Below, piece by piece: positions 1-9,629 of a stretch of DNA of 64,000 nt (position 1 is the stretch's first letter; every line of letters starts with the position of its first letter). The notes under the pieces were generated by a model, which worked only from the letters and a program-made list of their open reading frames with translations, was not told the DNA's origin and searched no databases. This DNA comes from Sphingobacterium cavernae (lineage in GTDB: Bacteria; Bacteroidota; Bacteroidia; Sphingobacteriales; Sphingobacteriaceae): NCBI RefSeq assembly GCF_008520265.1, contig NZ_VIQM01000054.1:154527-218526 (forward strand), in the 5' to 3' direction. A program made the translations under genes and the position numbers.

Positions 1-1
1 T

Positions 2-328
2 AAGAAGAAATATTTCTACTTAATGGAATACACAATTTTGATGCGAAAAGAATTACCTGCAGAACTCGACAAATTAATTATTGACTCTTTTGAAAGTCAA
101 CGTAAAGCAATAGAAATGGTATTTCAACGTGGAATAGATTCCAAAGAACTGAAAGCAATTGATGCGGAAGAAACAGCAAGAATATTTATTTTTAGCACTT
201 TGGGTATGCGAATGTCTGTGCTGAAGGACTTTAAAAATGACTTTATTCCAGACAAAAGTGAGTTTGATGAAATCTTAGAAATGCAGAAAAAATTAGCTGC
301 GATTTTTGTTCAAGGATTGAAAGCTTAA
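2..328 (+). CDS. TetR/AcrR-family regulator, C-terminal part (5' end outside window)
   Basis: The reading frame is open from base 2 to the stop at 328, so the first Met at base 23 is probably internal and the gene begins before the window. The visible ~108 residues are all-helical and resemble the C-terminal ligand-binding and dimerisation half of TetR proteins (an 'IDAEETARIFIFSTLGMRM' stretch and a final helix). The DNA-binding helix-turn-helix is not visible, so the family call rests on the C-terminus only. Its stop codon overlaps the stop of the convergent ypdA-like gene. A role in controlling the neighbouring membrane-protein operon is possible but unproven. Confidence 0.6.
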   Translation, partial: KKKYFYLMEYTILMRKELPAELDKLIIDSFESQRKAIEMVFQRGIDSKELKAIDAEETARIFIFSTLGMRMSVLKDFKNDFIPDKSEFDEILEMQKKLAAIFVQGLKA

Positions 329-1299
329 CCTTTAGCTAATATTGAGTTTACTATCATTTTGGCGTGTATACGCGAATTTTCAATAAACCATAGGTGCGTA
401 TTTAATCCACCACAAACTACACCGGCTAGATAAAGACCTTCTATATTCGTTTCCATCGTCATGGGATTATGCTCTGGAATCCTCGCGTCCACATCAGGTA
501 TATTGATATTGAATTTTTTGAGTAATTCGAAATTAGGTCGATAACCTGTAAGTGCTAGTACAAAATCATTCCGGATAGTTTTATCGCCATTTAATGTACG
601 GATGACGACTTCTCTTTCTCGTATTTCTGTCAATTGACTTTGGAAATAAACATCGATTGCGCCTTCTTCAATTCTGTTTAAAATATCTGGTCTCACCCAA
701 TACTTAACACGATGACTTATATCGGTTCCACGGACAACCAAAGATACTTTTGCGCCTTTGCGGTAAGTTTCTAGAGCTGCATCAATTGATGAATTGCTTG
801 CCCCAACGACCACGACATGCTGTCCTGCATAGTAGTGTGGGTCATTATAATAATGTGAAACTTTTGGTAAATCTTCACCAGGAATATTCAAGTACATCGG
901 TATATCGTAAAAGCCTGTTGCAACGATTACATTTTTTGCTTGATATGTGCCTTTGCTCGTATGTATTTCGAATAGTCCATCAACTTTAGTACAAGTAAGA
1001 ACTTCTTCGAAAAGGTGTGCATTCAAATGATATTTGTCGTGGACACGACGGTAATATTCTAATGCTTCTGCTCTTTTCGGTTTAGGATTAGTCGTGACAA
1101 ATGGAATTTCTTCAATCTCCAATCGCTCAGAAGAGGAGAAAAAAGTCATGTTTATCGGGTAATTGTATAGAGAATTGACTAGACAGCCTTTTTCGATGAT
1201 TAAATGTGATAAATTATTGTTTTTTGCAGCGATTCCGCAGGCAATTCCAATAGGCCCAGCACCAATAATAATAACATCGTAAATTGTACTATTCATCAT
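325..1299 (-). CDS. ypdA: YpdA-family FAD/NAD(P)-dependent disulfide reductase
   Basis: A 324-aa thioredoxin-reductase-like flavoprotein. An N-terminal FAD-binding GAGPIG loop lies at about residues 12-17, and a second Rossmann motif (VVVGASNSSIDAA) marks the NAD(P)H site. It lacks the CxxC redox pair of thioredoxin reductases, which is typical of YpdA, the putative bacillithiol-disulfide reductase. The 'YNYPINMTFFSSSERLEI' segment after the first motif is also characteristic. The start overlaps the stop of the upstream FUSC gene in a TAATG junction, so the two are translationally coupled. The 3' end overlaps the stop of the convergent TetR gene. Bacillithiol as substrate is inferred from the family; no bsh gene is in the window. 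Confidence 0.85.
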   Translation of the reverse strand: MMNSTIYDVIIIGAGPIGIACGIAAKNNNLSHLIIEKGCLVNSLYNYPINMTFFSSSERLEIEEIPFVTTNPKPKRAEALEYYRRVHDKYHLNAHLFEEVLTCTKVDGLFEIHTSKGTYQAKNVIVATGFYDIPMYLNIPGEDLPKVSHYYNDPHYYAGQHVVVVGASNSSIDAALETYRKGAKVSLVVRGTDISHRVKYWVRPDILNRIEEGAIDVYFQSQLTEIREREVVIRTLNGDKTIRNDFVLALTGYRPNFELLKKFNINIPDVDARIPEHNPMTMETNIEGLYLAGVVCGGLNTHLWFIENSRIHAKMIVNSILAKG

Positions 1300-3485
1300 T
1301 AAATCTCTTTGGAAGCTAATGTAGATACATTTTTTTGCAAATCTCCAGAAATTTTAGCCAAAAATTGCAATTGTTCGGTAATTAATATAGTGTCTTCGTT
1401 AGTAAGCTCCGAATGATTTTTCTCTATTGATTTAACATAGTCGATTTTTTTATCTTCTGGTAAAGCTATCTCTTCAATTGCATTTTCTAAATGATTTAGT
1501 GATTTCAGTAATAGCTTCACATGCTCATTGGTGTAATACTTGTAATCTGTATTGTAAATTTGTGTCAACAATGTTGCGGTGTAGGATGAAAAAATATGAT
1601 TTAATATCACAAATCTGTTGACATCCTTTGTGTTTTTCTGGCGCCATTTGGGTTCTGTAAGAAGCCTTTGGAAAGTTGAACCCATATTTGCAGATGCGAT
1701 GTACACTTCTTTACGTGCAAGTTTATAATCAATAATGGATATTTTTTTGTCGGAAAGAAGTTGAATAGCTTGCGCCAAATAATTGTAATTTGCCGCAAGT
1801 AAACTGTACATATTTTTTCGAATTTGAAAACTTTCCCAGTTTGGGAAAATAACATAACTTGAAATAAAGGCAATAGATCCTCCAATAAAGGTGTCTATAA
1901 TTCTTTCTTTTGCCAGTTCTAAGGTATTCACTCCCGTAAAACTTAACATAATAAGTACATAAGGCGTCATAAAAATGACCGCCATAATGTAATTCACACG
2001 GAATAGACTGTAGGCAATGAGGAAAAATACAATAAGTATGGCGAAACGAATAGTAACATCCGGTACAGTAATCAAAATAATACCGCCAATTATACCACCG
2101 ATTATAGTACCAAGAAGTCTTTGTAAATTCCTTTCCTTGGTAAGTCCAAATCCAGGCTTGAGGATGACCAGTATCGTTAATAGAATCCAATACGTAGTGA
2201 AACTCGAATAATTAAAAATATTGAAAAGGAAATATGTACCTGCCAATACAATAGCCATTCGTAGCGCATGCCTACATACACTGGATTGTAAACTCAAGTT
2301 GTCTTTGAAATTTTGCCAATTCAATATATCTCTGTTGACAAATTTATTAGATTGTTGAATTTCTTCTTTTGCGACATCTCCAGATTCAAAAACTGCGTAT
2401 TTGAAAATATTTTGAAGGTGTTTTGTAATTGTACGGATATTGATTACAATTTTTTTGAGTGGAATAGAATTCACATTATTTGCTTCATCGTATGCTTCGA
2501 TACGTAGGCGTAAATGTTCTATCTCCTTTTCAAAATCATAACGTGATTTAGGACGTTTGTCCGCATGTAGTTTGTAAGCGAAATTATCTAATTCATGTGC
2601 GATATTATTTATGATATTTTTTATCTCCGTGAGAATTCCCGATTCAGCATACTTGTTGCGGATTTCATTGTAATCGTAATGAGTGGTCATGCTTTGTTCG
2701 AATAGATCGACCATTTCATTAAATATCAAAGTTAAATAGCGACCTTCCTTTGTTGTGTCCTTTATCGATCTTTTACTTTGAAATAAAATATCTCGTGTAT
2801 TTTCTTGGTGTTCGTTTACACCGATTTGTTTTTCAATAAGTTTTAAATAATTCTCTTCAGCATCTTTTCTTAAATCATAAAAATTAGCTTTCAATCGTAA
2901 ATAATCAGCAACTTGCACTACCGTCTCCGATAACTCTTGTTGAGCTAATCTGTATGGTTTAACACGCATTAGCGAAAAGCTAATTAACATATACCATAAT
3001 GCTCCGATTATAAATAGCCCCAGATAAGTCAATTCTTTTTCAAATGAAAATTGGGCATCGATATTAATAAGCATTATCAATATACCCATCATACCAATGG
3101 TTGCGGCTCTTGTGTTGAAAACCGAAAGCATAGATAAAACAAATGAGAATACGGCAATTACTGCTGTCATTAGATAGATGTAATCATTTGCGAGAGCAGT
3201 CGAGAAGATTGTTATAATAGCGATAATCGTACAATAAAACATGCCCCACTTACGGTGTCGCGGTGCCCCAGGTGTGTCTGATAAACCAACAATTAATGCA
3301 CCCAAAGAAATAAACGTACCCATCAAGAATTCGCCCATAAATGCACAAACTATCACAGGAATGATAGTTCCTAGCGTGATGCGAATGCCTTCGGCGAAAT
3401 ATTGACTATAAAAAAAACTGCTTAACTCTTGTGTTTTTTTCATCAGGCTTTGAGGTGTTATGTGTTGTTTTATTATGCTGTACAA
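1299..3485 (-). CDS. FUSC-family (YccS/YhfK-like) inner-membrane protein
   Basis: A 728-aa protein with two membrane halves. A first cluster of helices covers about residues 30-170, a soluble, largely helical stretch about 175-400, and a second cluster (with 'TTYWILLTILVILKPGFGLT', the FUSC signature region) about 405-550, followed by a cytoplasmic C-terminal tail. The family includes the aromatic carboxylic acid efflux protein AaeB and YccS; the substrate cannot be read from sequence. It is the first gene of a two-gene operon with the ypdA-like reductase, joined by a 1-nt stop/start overlap. Pairing with a thiol-redox enzyme hints at stress-related export, which is inference. Confidence 0.8.
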   Translation of the reverse strand: MYSIIKQHITPQSLMKKTQELSSFFYSQYFAEGIRITLGTIIPVIVCAFMGEFLMGTFISLGALIVGLSDTPGAPRHRKWGMFYCTIIAIITIFSTALANDYIYLMTAVIAVFSFVLSMLSVFNTRAATIGMMGILIMLINIDAQFSFEKELTYLGLFIIGALWYMLISFSLMRVKPYRLAQQELSETVVQVADYLRLKANFYDLRKDAEENYLKLIEKQIGVNEHQENTRDILFQSKRSIKDTTKEGRYLTLIFNEMVDLFEQSMTTHYDYNEIRNKYAESGILTEIKNIINNIAHELDNFAYKLHADKRPKSRYDFEKEIEHLRLRIEAYDEANNVNSIPLKKIVINIRTITKHLQNIFKYAVFESGDVAKEEIQQSNKFVNRDILNWQNFKDNLSLQSSVCRHALRMAIVLAGTYFLFNIFNYSSFTTYWILLTILVILKPGFGLTKERNLQRLLGTIIGGIIGGIILITVPDVTIRFAILIVFFLIAYSLFRVNYIMAVIFMTPYVLIMLSFTGVNTLELAKERIIDTFIGGSIAFISSYVIFPNWESFQIRKNMYSLLAANYNYLAQAIQLLSDKKISIIDYKLARKEVYIASANMGSTFQRLLTEPKWRQKNTKDVNRFVILNHIFSSYTATLLTQIYNTDYKYYTNEHVKLLLKSLNHLENAIEEIALPEDKKIDYVKSIEKNHSELTNEDTILITEQLQFLAKISGDLQKNVSTLASKEI

Positions 3486-3525
3486 TTTACCTTTTTCTTT
3501 TGGCTGAAGGAAATATTTTTAATGC

Positions 3526-3558
3526 AAAAAAGCCATTGTACTTGTATACGATGGCTTT
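3526..3558 (-). terminator. Rho-independent terminator after the YceI gene
   Basis: Arms AAAGCCAT and ATGGCTTT, extended by four further pairs including a G-T, are followed on the minus strand by a run of six T. It lies just past the YceI stop codon and before the FUSC gene. Confidence 0.8.
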
Positions 3559-3577
3559 CCCTGTTTAGTTAGTATAT

Positions 3578-4165
3578 TTAGTTTTTTACAACTTCAACGT
3601 TGATTGTGATTTCTACTTCAGTAGCAACTGCAAATATACCAGTAGGTAATTTGTCCGCATAACTAATTCCATAATCGAAACGATTGATAGAGGTAGTTGC
3701 TGTAAAACCAGCTCTCGTCATGCCCCAAGGATCTGTAATAATGCCGTTGTTTTGTACTACTTTGAAAGTTACTTTTTTCGTTACGTCACGGATTGTTAAA
3801 TCACCAGTCAACGTATATTTTCCTTTTTTGCCTTTTAATACTGCATTTTCCAATTTCATTGTAGGGAATTTCGCTGCACTGAAGAAATCGTCAGATTTCA
3901 GGTGATCATCACGCATTTCTACACGTGTATCGATGCTATTTACATCAATCGTGAAATTGATTTTTGAATTGTTGAAGTCTGTAGCAGAAGTTGACTCTAC
4001 ATTACCTTCTAATTTTTTGAATTGTCCGTCTACAAATGCAATTCCTAAATGTTTTACCTCAAAACGCGCGTTCGTGTGCGCAGGATCTACAGACCATTTT
4101 ACTTGTGCTACCGCAACGTTAGTAAATAGTACAAAAGCTAATAAAATGTTAAATAGTGTTTTCAT
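3578..4165 (-). CDS. YceI-family periplasmic lipocalin-like protein
   Basis: A 195-aa protein when started at the Met at 4165, which places a clean signal peptide (MKTLFNILLAFVLFTNVAVA, then Q) at the N-terminus; an upstream Met at 4210 would bury it. The mature part has the YceI pattern: 'W.VDPAHTNARFEVKHLGI', 'DVNSIDTR...RDDHLKSDDFFSAAKFPTMKLEN' and 'LTIRDVTKKVTF'. Family members are eight-stranded barrels that bind polyisoprenoid or other long lipids in the periplasm. It is single-gene, with its own terminator downstream. Confidence 0.9.
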   Translation of the reverse strand: MKTLFNILLAFVLFTNVAVAQVKWSVDPAHTNARFEVKHLGIAFVDGQFKKLEGNVESTSATDFNNSKINFTIDVNSIDTRVEMRDDHLKSDDFFSAAKFPTMKLENAVLKGKKGKYTLTGDLTIRDVTKKVTFKVVQNNGIITDPWGMTRAGFTATTSINRFDYGISYADKLPTGIFAVATEVEITINVEVVKN

Positions 4166-4260
4166 GTATTTCTGATTTGTTGACAAAGTTGACCTTTTAA
4201 AAGAGTTCAAAACTTAATCTATATTAAGAAATACAATTATTGCATTGATAAGTTTTGAGG

Positions 4261-5379
4261 TTAATCAATACCTTCCCACCATTTAGGAAACTTTTTGAAA
4301 TTGTCCAATGATACGATTTCTCCCATTTTGGGTGTCAACAAAGGGAAGTTTTGTTTTTCGGCTTCCTGAGTTACACGAATTAGAGGCTCGTCCCAAGCGT
4401 GATTTGCTAAAGGGAATTTGGAAGAATGTACCGGAATGGCGTAGGTAGCCTTTAGGTCGTGTGATGCTTGAATAACTTCTTCGGGCATCATATGAATGTA
4501 TTTCCACATCTGATTGTATTGTCCATTTTCCAAAATAGCGAAATCAAAAGGTCCATATTTTTCACCTAAATCTTTGAAATGTTTCCCATAACCACTGTCT
4601 CCACCTATGTAAATTTTCTTAGAGTTAGTTTGTAAAATAAATGAGGACCACAATGTCGTATTTCGGGTAAATGTACGTCCGGAGAAATGTCTTGCAGTAG
4701 CAGAAGTAAATTTAAGTCCATCTACATTGGCATGTTCTCCCCAATAGAGTTCGGTGATTTGACTAGCATGATAGCCCCATTTTTCCAAATGTGCTGCAAC
4801 ACCCAAACCAGTTACGATATGTTTTACCTTATCTTTCAAACTCATGAACGTGTTATAATCCAAATGATCCCAGTGGTCATGCGTAATCACCATTATGTCT
4901 ATTTCTGTAAAATCATCTGCTGAATAATTGTAAGTCAAAGGGAACGCTTTTACACTAATACGGACAGGTGAGGCATATTCACTAAATACAGGATCTACTA
5001 AAATTCGTTTGCCATCCAACTGCATGAAATACGATGAATGCCCAAACCACACATATAAATTACTATCTAGTGGAAGATTTTTTAGATCAGATTTAATTAC
5101 AGGGAGTGCAACAGAAGGTGTATTTCTAACTTTTTTACTAAAAAAGAATCCGCGAAGCATATCCGAATAGGAGGTGCCCTCAGCTAATGCTGGGGTGAAT
5201 TCTAGATTATCGAAAGCGCCATCTTTATAATTTGGAGCTTTTTGCATACGTGCCAAACGTTCACCTTCCGCATTCACGCCAAATCGATCTGACCGCATAT
5301 ATAGAAATCCTCCTACAACGGTAATAACAAGGAGAAGTATAAAGACTAACATAGTGGTTTTAATTATTTTTCTTAACAT
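4261..5379 (-). CDS. Membrane-anchored MBL-fold metallo-hydrolase (NAPE-PLD/UlaG-like)
   Basis: A 372-aa protein counted from the Met at 5379; the 14-residue extension from 5421 would put polar residues before the hydrophobic anchor and is less likely. One N-terminal membrane segment (about residues 8-28) is followed by a metallo-beta-lactamase domain with the zinc motif HDHWDH and later metal ligands in 'GGDSGYG' and 'PVHSSKF'. The layout ('WFGHSSYFMQLDGKRILVDPVFS') is that of the YtnP/NAPE-PLD-like branch. Substrate unknown; a phosphodiesterase or lactonase role is inferred from family only. Confidence 0.8.
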   Translation of the reverse strand: MLRKIIKTTMLVFILLLVITVVGGFLYMRSDRFGVNAEGERLARMQKAPNYKDGAFDNLEFTPALAEGTSYSDMLRGFFFSKKVRNTPSVALPVIKSDLKNLPLDSNLYVWFGHSSYFMQLDGKRILVDPVFSEYASPVRISVKAFPLTYNYSADDFTEIDIMVITHDHWDHLDYNTFMSLKDKVKHIVTGLGVAAHLEKWGYHASQITELYWGEHANVDGLKFTSATARHFSGRTFTRNTTLWSSFILQTNSKKIYIGGDSGYGKHFKDLGEKYGPFDFAILENGQYNQMWKYIHMMPEEVIQASHDLKATYAIPVHSSKFPLANHAWDEPLIRVTQEAEKQNFPLLTPKMGEIVSLDNFKKFPKWWEGID

Positions 5380-5472
5380 AACGAATCTAAAATAGATTAA
5401 ATTATTTAATCCCAAAGTCATATTAAGAGGAAGAGAAAGCTGGAATTGATTGGAAGTATTTATAGAAGCAAG

Positions 5473-5503
5473 AAACCCGTAGAATATTATTCCTACGGGT
5501 TTT
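5473..5503 (-). terminator. Terminator after the GntR regulator gene
   Basis: Perfect arms AAACCCGTAG and CTACGGGTTT with a 10-nt loop, six bases beyond the regulator's stop. The T tract is short, so termination may be partial. Confidence 0.7.
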
Positions 5504-5508
5504 CTTAT

Positions 5509-6222
5509 TTATGCTAATATGCGTGCGAAATGATTATTTAAGTGTATCCGAATAGCTTTGCGGTATTTGTCTGCATCTCTCATTTTTAGAACTTCAACTA
5601 ATTCTTTATGGGAAATAAACTCCCCTTTGATGATAGGCTTATCCAAAATTCCAGACTGATGTACATATTGAAAAATCGGTATCAGCATTTCTTGGAGTTC
5701 CAATAACATTCCATTTCCTGAAATTTCGTATAGTTTTCCGTGAAATTTTTTCTCATCCTCTATATTCCAAGCTAAAGCTGTATCACCAGACACAATCTCC
5801 TCTGTGAGGGATTCTAATTCGATGATGTCTTGATCCGTAATCTTATTGATGATAAAATCAGCTATACCAACTTCTAACGCAAGTCGCATTTCAAATAGGT
5901 CTTTTAAGGTGCTATTATCTAATAATGAAGGATGAAAAACTTTTTTGAAAGATCCAAGAACATCTGGATTGGTAATCACAGCCCCCTTATGCTTTTTTGA
6001 TTCTATAAGACCAATACTTTTGAGGCGCAAAAGTGCTTCACGAACTACAGTACGACTTACCCCAAACTTTTCAGTAAGTTCTAATTCCTTTGGTAATATA
6101 TCACCTACTTTCAGCTTATTGCCTTTGATATATTCAACAATTGCGTGCTCAGCTTTATCTACTAAACTCGAAGTGTCTATGTTCTTTAGAACATCCCTAT
6201 TATCAGCAGTGGAATAACTCAT
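5509..6222 (-). CDS. GntR/FadR-family repressor, probable sialic-acid regulator (NanR-like)
   Basis: A 237-aa protein from the Met at 6222. An N-terminal winged helix-turn-helix ('LPKELELTEKFGVSRTVVREALLRLKSIGLIESKKHKGAVI', about residues 45-85) is followed by an all-helical FCD effector domain ('LFEMRLALEVGIADFI' to 'SHKELVEVLKMRDADKYRKAIRIHLNNHF'). It is divergent from the sialic-acid operon, and dyads suited to a FadR-type dimer overlap both operon promoters. A TATATTTG -7-like box on the minus strand at 6244-6251 would give a transcript starting just before 6222, which favours this start over 6246. The effector is likely Neu5Ac or a downstream sugar; that is inferred from context. Confidence 0.82.
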   Translation of the reverse strand: MSYSTADNRDVLKNIDTSSLVDKAEHAIVEYIKGNKLKVGDILPKELELTEKFGVSRTVVREALLRLKSIGLIESKKHKGAVITNPDVLGSFKKVFHPSLLDNSTLKDLFEMRLALEVGIADFIINKITDQDIIELESLTEEIVSGDTALAWNIEDEKKFHGKLYEISGNGMLLELQEMLIPIFQYVHQSGILDKPIIKGEFISHKELVEVLKMRDADKYRKAIRIHLNNHFARILA

Positions 6223-6271
6223 AATGAATCTCTTAATAAACAACAAATATATAAATTTTTTACATTAAAAA

Positions 6272-6323
6272 TTTGGAATTATAGTATTATGTTATACATT
6301 TGTTTTATTATGTAATACATAAT
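6272..6323 (+). promoter_or_regulatory. Promoter and double operator of the sialic-acid operon
   Basis: A Bacteroidetes-type promoter is visible: TTTG at 6272-6275, a 19-nt spacer, and TACATTTG at 6295-6302 (consensus TAnnTTTG). Two dyads lie on it: ATGTTATACAT at 6289-6299, over the -7 box, and ATTATGTAATACATAAT at 6307-6323, perfect except for its centre, at the expected start point. Their centres are 21 bp apart, about two helical turns. The arrangement predicts repression by the divergent GntR protein. A closely related array lies before nanA. Confidence 0.75.
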
Positions 6324-6355
6324 AATTTTATTGTTGTATTTTAAAACCAAAAATT

Positions 6356-9300
6356 ATGCGAAAGATTCTATTATTTCTTTCTTTTTGCTTTATGCAAATT
6401 TTTGCCTTTGGGCAAACCGAATTAAAAGGTTTGGTACAATCTGAACTTGGGGAGGCATTAACGGGAGTATCAATTGTTAATGAAAGTCAGAAAGTAACGA
6501 CCAAATCAGGAAGCAGTGGTGAATTCACTATCACTGCGAAAGTCGGTGATGTGCTGAAGATCAGCTCAATCGGCTACTTTTCAAAAACTCAATCCGTAGA
6601 AAATTTAAATTTCTTGACTGTAATCTTATCAGTTAATGACGAAGAAATTGAAGAAGTTTATGTGTTGGGGTATGGTTCTATTAAGAAATCAAATTTAACA
6701 GGTTCTGTATCAAGGCTAGATAAAAGAGTGCTGGAGACAGGGGTACGTTCGAACCCTGCATCTGCATTAGCTGGTACCATTCCTGGTGTACGTGTACAAC
6801 AGACATCTGGACGACCTGGTGCAGTTCCGAATATCGTATTGCGAGGTGGTACGACCTATGGAGGCGGAGGTTCACCATTAGTCATAGTTGATGGATTAAT
6901 TCGTTCTGGTTTTCAGGATATCAATCAAGATGATATTGAGTCTATTGATGTGTTGAAAGATGCTTCTGCAACAGCTATTTATGGTGCTCGCGCAGCTAAC
7001 GGAGTTGTTTTGATAACCACTAAGCGTGGAAAGGAGGGCCTATCTAATATTACCCTACGCTCAAAAACGGGAGTGGATAAACTAAATATTCCTTTTGAAT
7101 TTTTGAGTGCAGAAGAATATTTGTATTGGTCTAGAAAAGGTATTGCAATATCTGGTCAATATTTACCTAACACTTTGAATCAATTAACCTCAGTTGGGCC
7201 ATTTGGAACAGGAAATTTGTATAAAGATGCTAACGGGAATATTCTTGATGGTAATAAAGTAAATACAGCTGTGTGGAGCACCATGTTCTTAGATGATACA
7301 AATCGAGAGTTATTAGAGCAAGGTTGGCAAACCATGATAGATCCTGTTACGGGACGTGAATTAATCTTTACGAATTTTGATTATACAGACTATGCCTTGA
7401 AAAAAAGTCCTGTAACACAAGATTATAATTTAGCATTCACAGGTGGAAATGATAAGGGTAAATATTATTCGAGCTTAGGTAAATATTATCAACAGGGATC
7501 TACTATAAATTCTTTTTATGATCGTCTTACCTATATTTTGAATGGTGATTATAAAATCAAACCCTGGTTGGAATCAAATTCAAGTCTGAATTTCGCACAT
7601 ACCAAATGGAGAGATCAAGCAAATGGCGAAGGTAATTATATGACTAGGGCACTTGGTGCGCCACCTACAATGCGTGGACGTAATGCAAATGGAGAATTGT
7701 TGTTGGGACGTGATTGGCAAGACGGAAATCCTGCAGTAACTGATGATAAATTTATTCGTCGCAATCTAAACCAAAAGTTTACCATGTCACAAGCATTTGT
7801 AGTCAATTTAGTGGACAATTTGAAGTTAAGAGCAAGTGGTAACTGGTTTATCAATCAGACGAGTTACGAAGGATTTAATAAGGATTATATGTCTAGTCCT
7901 GGTAACTGGGTAAGAACACGTTCATCATCGGCATCATACGATAAATCTTTCAATCAGACATACAATGCTGTATTAAGCTATGATAAAATTTTAGCTGATA
8001 ATCATAATGTATCTGCTATGTTGGGTTGGGAATTTTTCGACGCGTATAGTACAGGGTTTTCTGCATCTGGATCTGGAGCACCTACAGACGACTTCATGGA
8101 TTTAGGATTAACGAAGAGTGATGCTAATATGCGTGGAATCGATTCCTATCATAATAGACAGCGCATTAATTCATTCTTTGGTCGTATCAACTATGATTAT
8201 GCACAACGCTATTTATTGACATTGACAGCACGTCGTGATGGTTATTCTACCTTGTTAAACAACAGATGGGGAACTTTTCCTGGTATTTCTGTAGGATGGA
8301 ATGTTCACAATGAGGATTTTGCAAAAGAATTCATGAGCTCTGATAATGTGCTGAATACATTGAAGTTAAAAGCAAGTTATGGTGCGAATGGTAATGTTGG
8401 TGGAATTGGTAATTACACTTTACAAGGTGCGTACGGCACATCAGCTTATGACGGTACTATTGGCTATCAAATGACGAGCTTGAGTATTCCAAATTTGAAG
8501 TGGGAAAGTTTGATTACAAAAGAAGTAGGATTTGATGCACGCTTGTTAAATAAACTGGATTTATCGCTTGCGTATTATCATCGTACTACTTCTGATAAGA
8601 TTGCAACATTAGTTTTACCTGTATCTGCCGGTTTTACAAGTATCACAACTAATAATGGCGATATGGAAAATCAAGGTGTGGAGATTGATTTGAATTATAA
8701 TATTCTTCGTCAGCAAAATTATGATCTTTCATTCAATTGGAATACAGCTTATAATGCAAACAAAATTTTGAAGCTTCCATACAATGGTGTTGAGAACAAT
8801 CGTCAAGGAGGTTTTCAAGTGTATGATCCAACGACAAAAGAGTTGATATGGGTAGGGGGTAATCAAGAAGGTCAAGATCCAAACGTAGCATACGCTTATC
8901 AAGCTGAAGGAATAATTCGTACACAAGAAGACTTGGATAATTACGCTAGTAAAATAAAAGATCTAGGTGGTGCAAGAGCATTAGTTCACCCAGATGTATA
9001 TGCTGCGATGAGTGTTAGTGATAAAAATTTACATTTCCCAATTGCATTGGGTGATGTTATGTGGAAGGATGTGAATGGCGACGGCATAATTAACTCCAAT
9101 GATCGTGTATACCAGGGTAGAACTGTACCACGTTGGACTGGCGGTTTTGGTTTAAATACAAGATGGAAAGATTTGAGTTTAAGTGCACGATTTGATTATG
9201 CTTTAGGATTTGTTGCCTACGACGGACCAAAGGTGTGGTTTGCAGGAATGATGCAAGGAACATTTAATACTACAAACTACGTATATGATACTTGGTCATT

Positions 9301-9619
9301 AGAAAATCCAAATGCTAAATATCCAACATATTACTGGGCAGACCAAAATTTCAAAAATAATACAAGTCGTGAAAGCAGTATGTTCTACAACAAAGGTGAT
9401 TATTTAGCTTTTAGAGAAATATCGATAGCCTATAAATTGCCAAGCTCATTGCTACAAAAAAGTAGGTTAGAAGCATTAAATGTTTCGTTGACAGGTCAAA
9501 ATCTACACTATTGGACAAAGAATACTTTATTCTCTGCTGAGAGTGGAAGTGTAGGTCAAGGAGGTGGAGGTTATCCATTACCACGAACTGTTATTTTAGG
9601 TGTACAATTAATATTTTAA
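6356..9619 (+). CDS. SusC/RagA-family TonB-linked outer-membrane receptor (sialic-acid locus)
   Basis: A 1087-aa protein with a signal peptide (about residues 1-19), a carboxypeptidase-D-like regulatory domain (about 22-100, 'LKGLVQSELGEALTGVSIVNE'), a SusC plug signature ('GYGSIKKSNLTGSVS', 'DGLIR...IESIDVLKDASATAIYGARAANGVVLITTKRGK') and a long beta-barrel ending in an aromatic-type terminus ('LGVQLIF'). It should import oligosaccharide or free sialic acid across the outer membrane with the SusD protein 10 bp downstream. It is the equivalent of NanO in Tannerella and Bacteroides by context. First gene of the operon, directly after the double-operator promoter. Confidence 0.93.
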   Translation: MRKILLFLSFCFMQIFAFGQTELKGLVQSELGEALTGVSIVNESQKVTTKSGSSGEFTITAKVGDVLKISSIGYFSKTQSVENLNFLTVILSVNDEEIEEVYVLGYGSIKKSNLTGSVSRLDKRVLETGVRSNPASALAGTIPGVRVQQTSGRPGAVPNIVLRGGTTYGGGGSPLVIVDGLIRSGFQDINQDDIESIDVLKDASATAIYGARAANGVVLITTKRGKEGLSNITLRSKTGVDKLNIPFEFLSAEEYLYWSRKGIAISGQYLPNTLNQLTSVGPFGTGNLYKDANGNILDGNKVNTAVWSTMFLDDTNRELLEQGWQTMIDPVTGRELIFTNFDYTDYALKKSPVTQDYNLAFTGGNDKGKYYSSLGKYYQQGSTINSFYDRLTYILNGDYKIKPWLESNSSLNFAHTKWRDQANGEGNYMTRALGAPPTMRGRNANGELLLGRDWQDGNPAVTDDKFIRRNLNQKFTMSQAFVVNLVDNLKLRASGNWFINQTSYEGFNKDYMSSPGNWVRTRSSSASYDKSFNQTYNAVLSYDKILADNHNVSAMLGWEFFDAYSTGFSASGSGAPTDDFMDLGLTKSDANMRGIDSYHNRQRINSFFGRINYDYAQRYLLTLTARRDGYSTLLNNRWGTFPGISVGWNVHNEDFAKEFMSSDNVLNTLKLKASYGANGNVGGIGNYTLQGAYGTSAYDGTIGYQMTSLSIPNLKWESLITKEVGFDARLLNKLDLSLAYYHRTTSDKIATLVLPVSAGFTSITTNNGDMENQGVEIDLNYNILRQQNYDLSFNWNTAYNANKILKLPYNGVENNRQGGFQVYDPTTKELIWVGGNQEGQDPNVAYAYQAEGIIRTQEDLDNYASKIKDLGGARALVHPDVYAAMSVSDKNLHFPIALGDVMWKDVNGDGIINSNDRVYQGRTVPRWTGGFGLNTRWKDLSLSARFDYALGFVAYDGPKVWFAGMMQGTFNTTNYVYDTWSLENPNAKYPTYYWADQNFKNNTSRESSMFYNKGDYLAFREISIAYKLPSSLLQKSRLEALNVSLTGQNLHYWTKNTLFSAESGSVGQGGGGYPLPRTVILGVQLIF

Positions 9620-9629
9620 GATTATTACC

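Noticed and set aside
1729..2190. 153-residue second minus-strand frame inside the FUSC gene
   Set aside because: It lies wholly within a well-supported membrane-protein gene, and its Trp/Tyr/Cys-rich composition is typical of a wrong frame.
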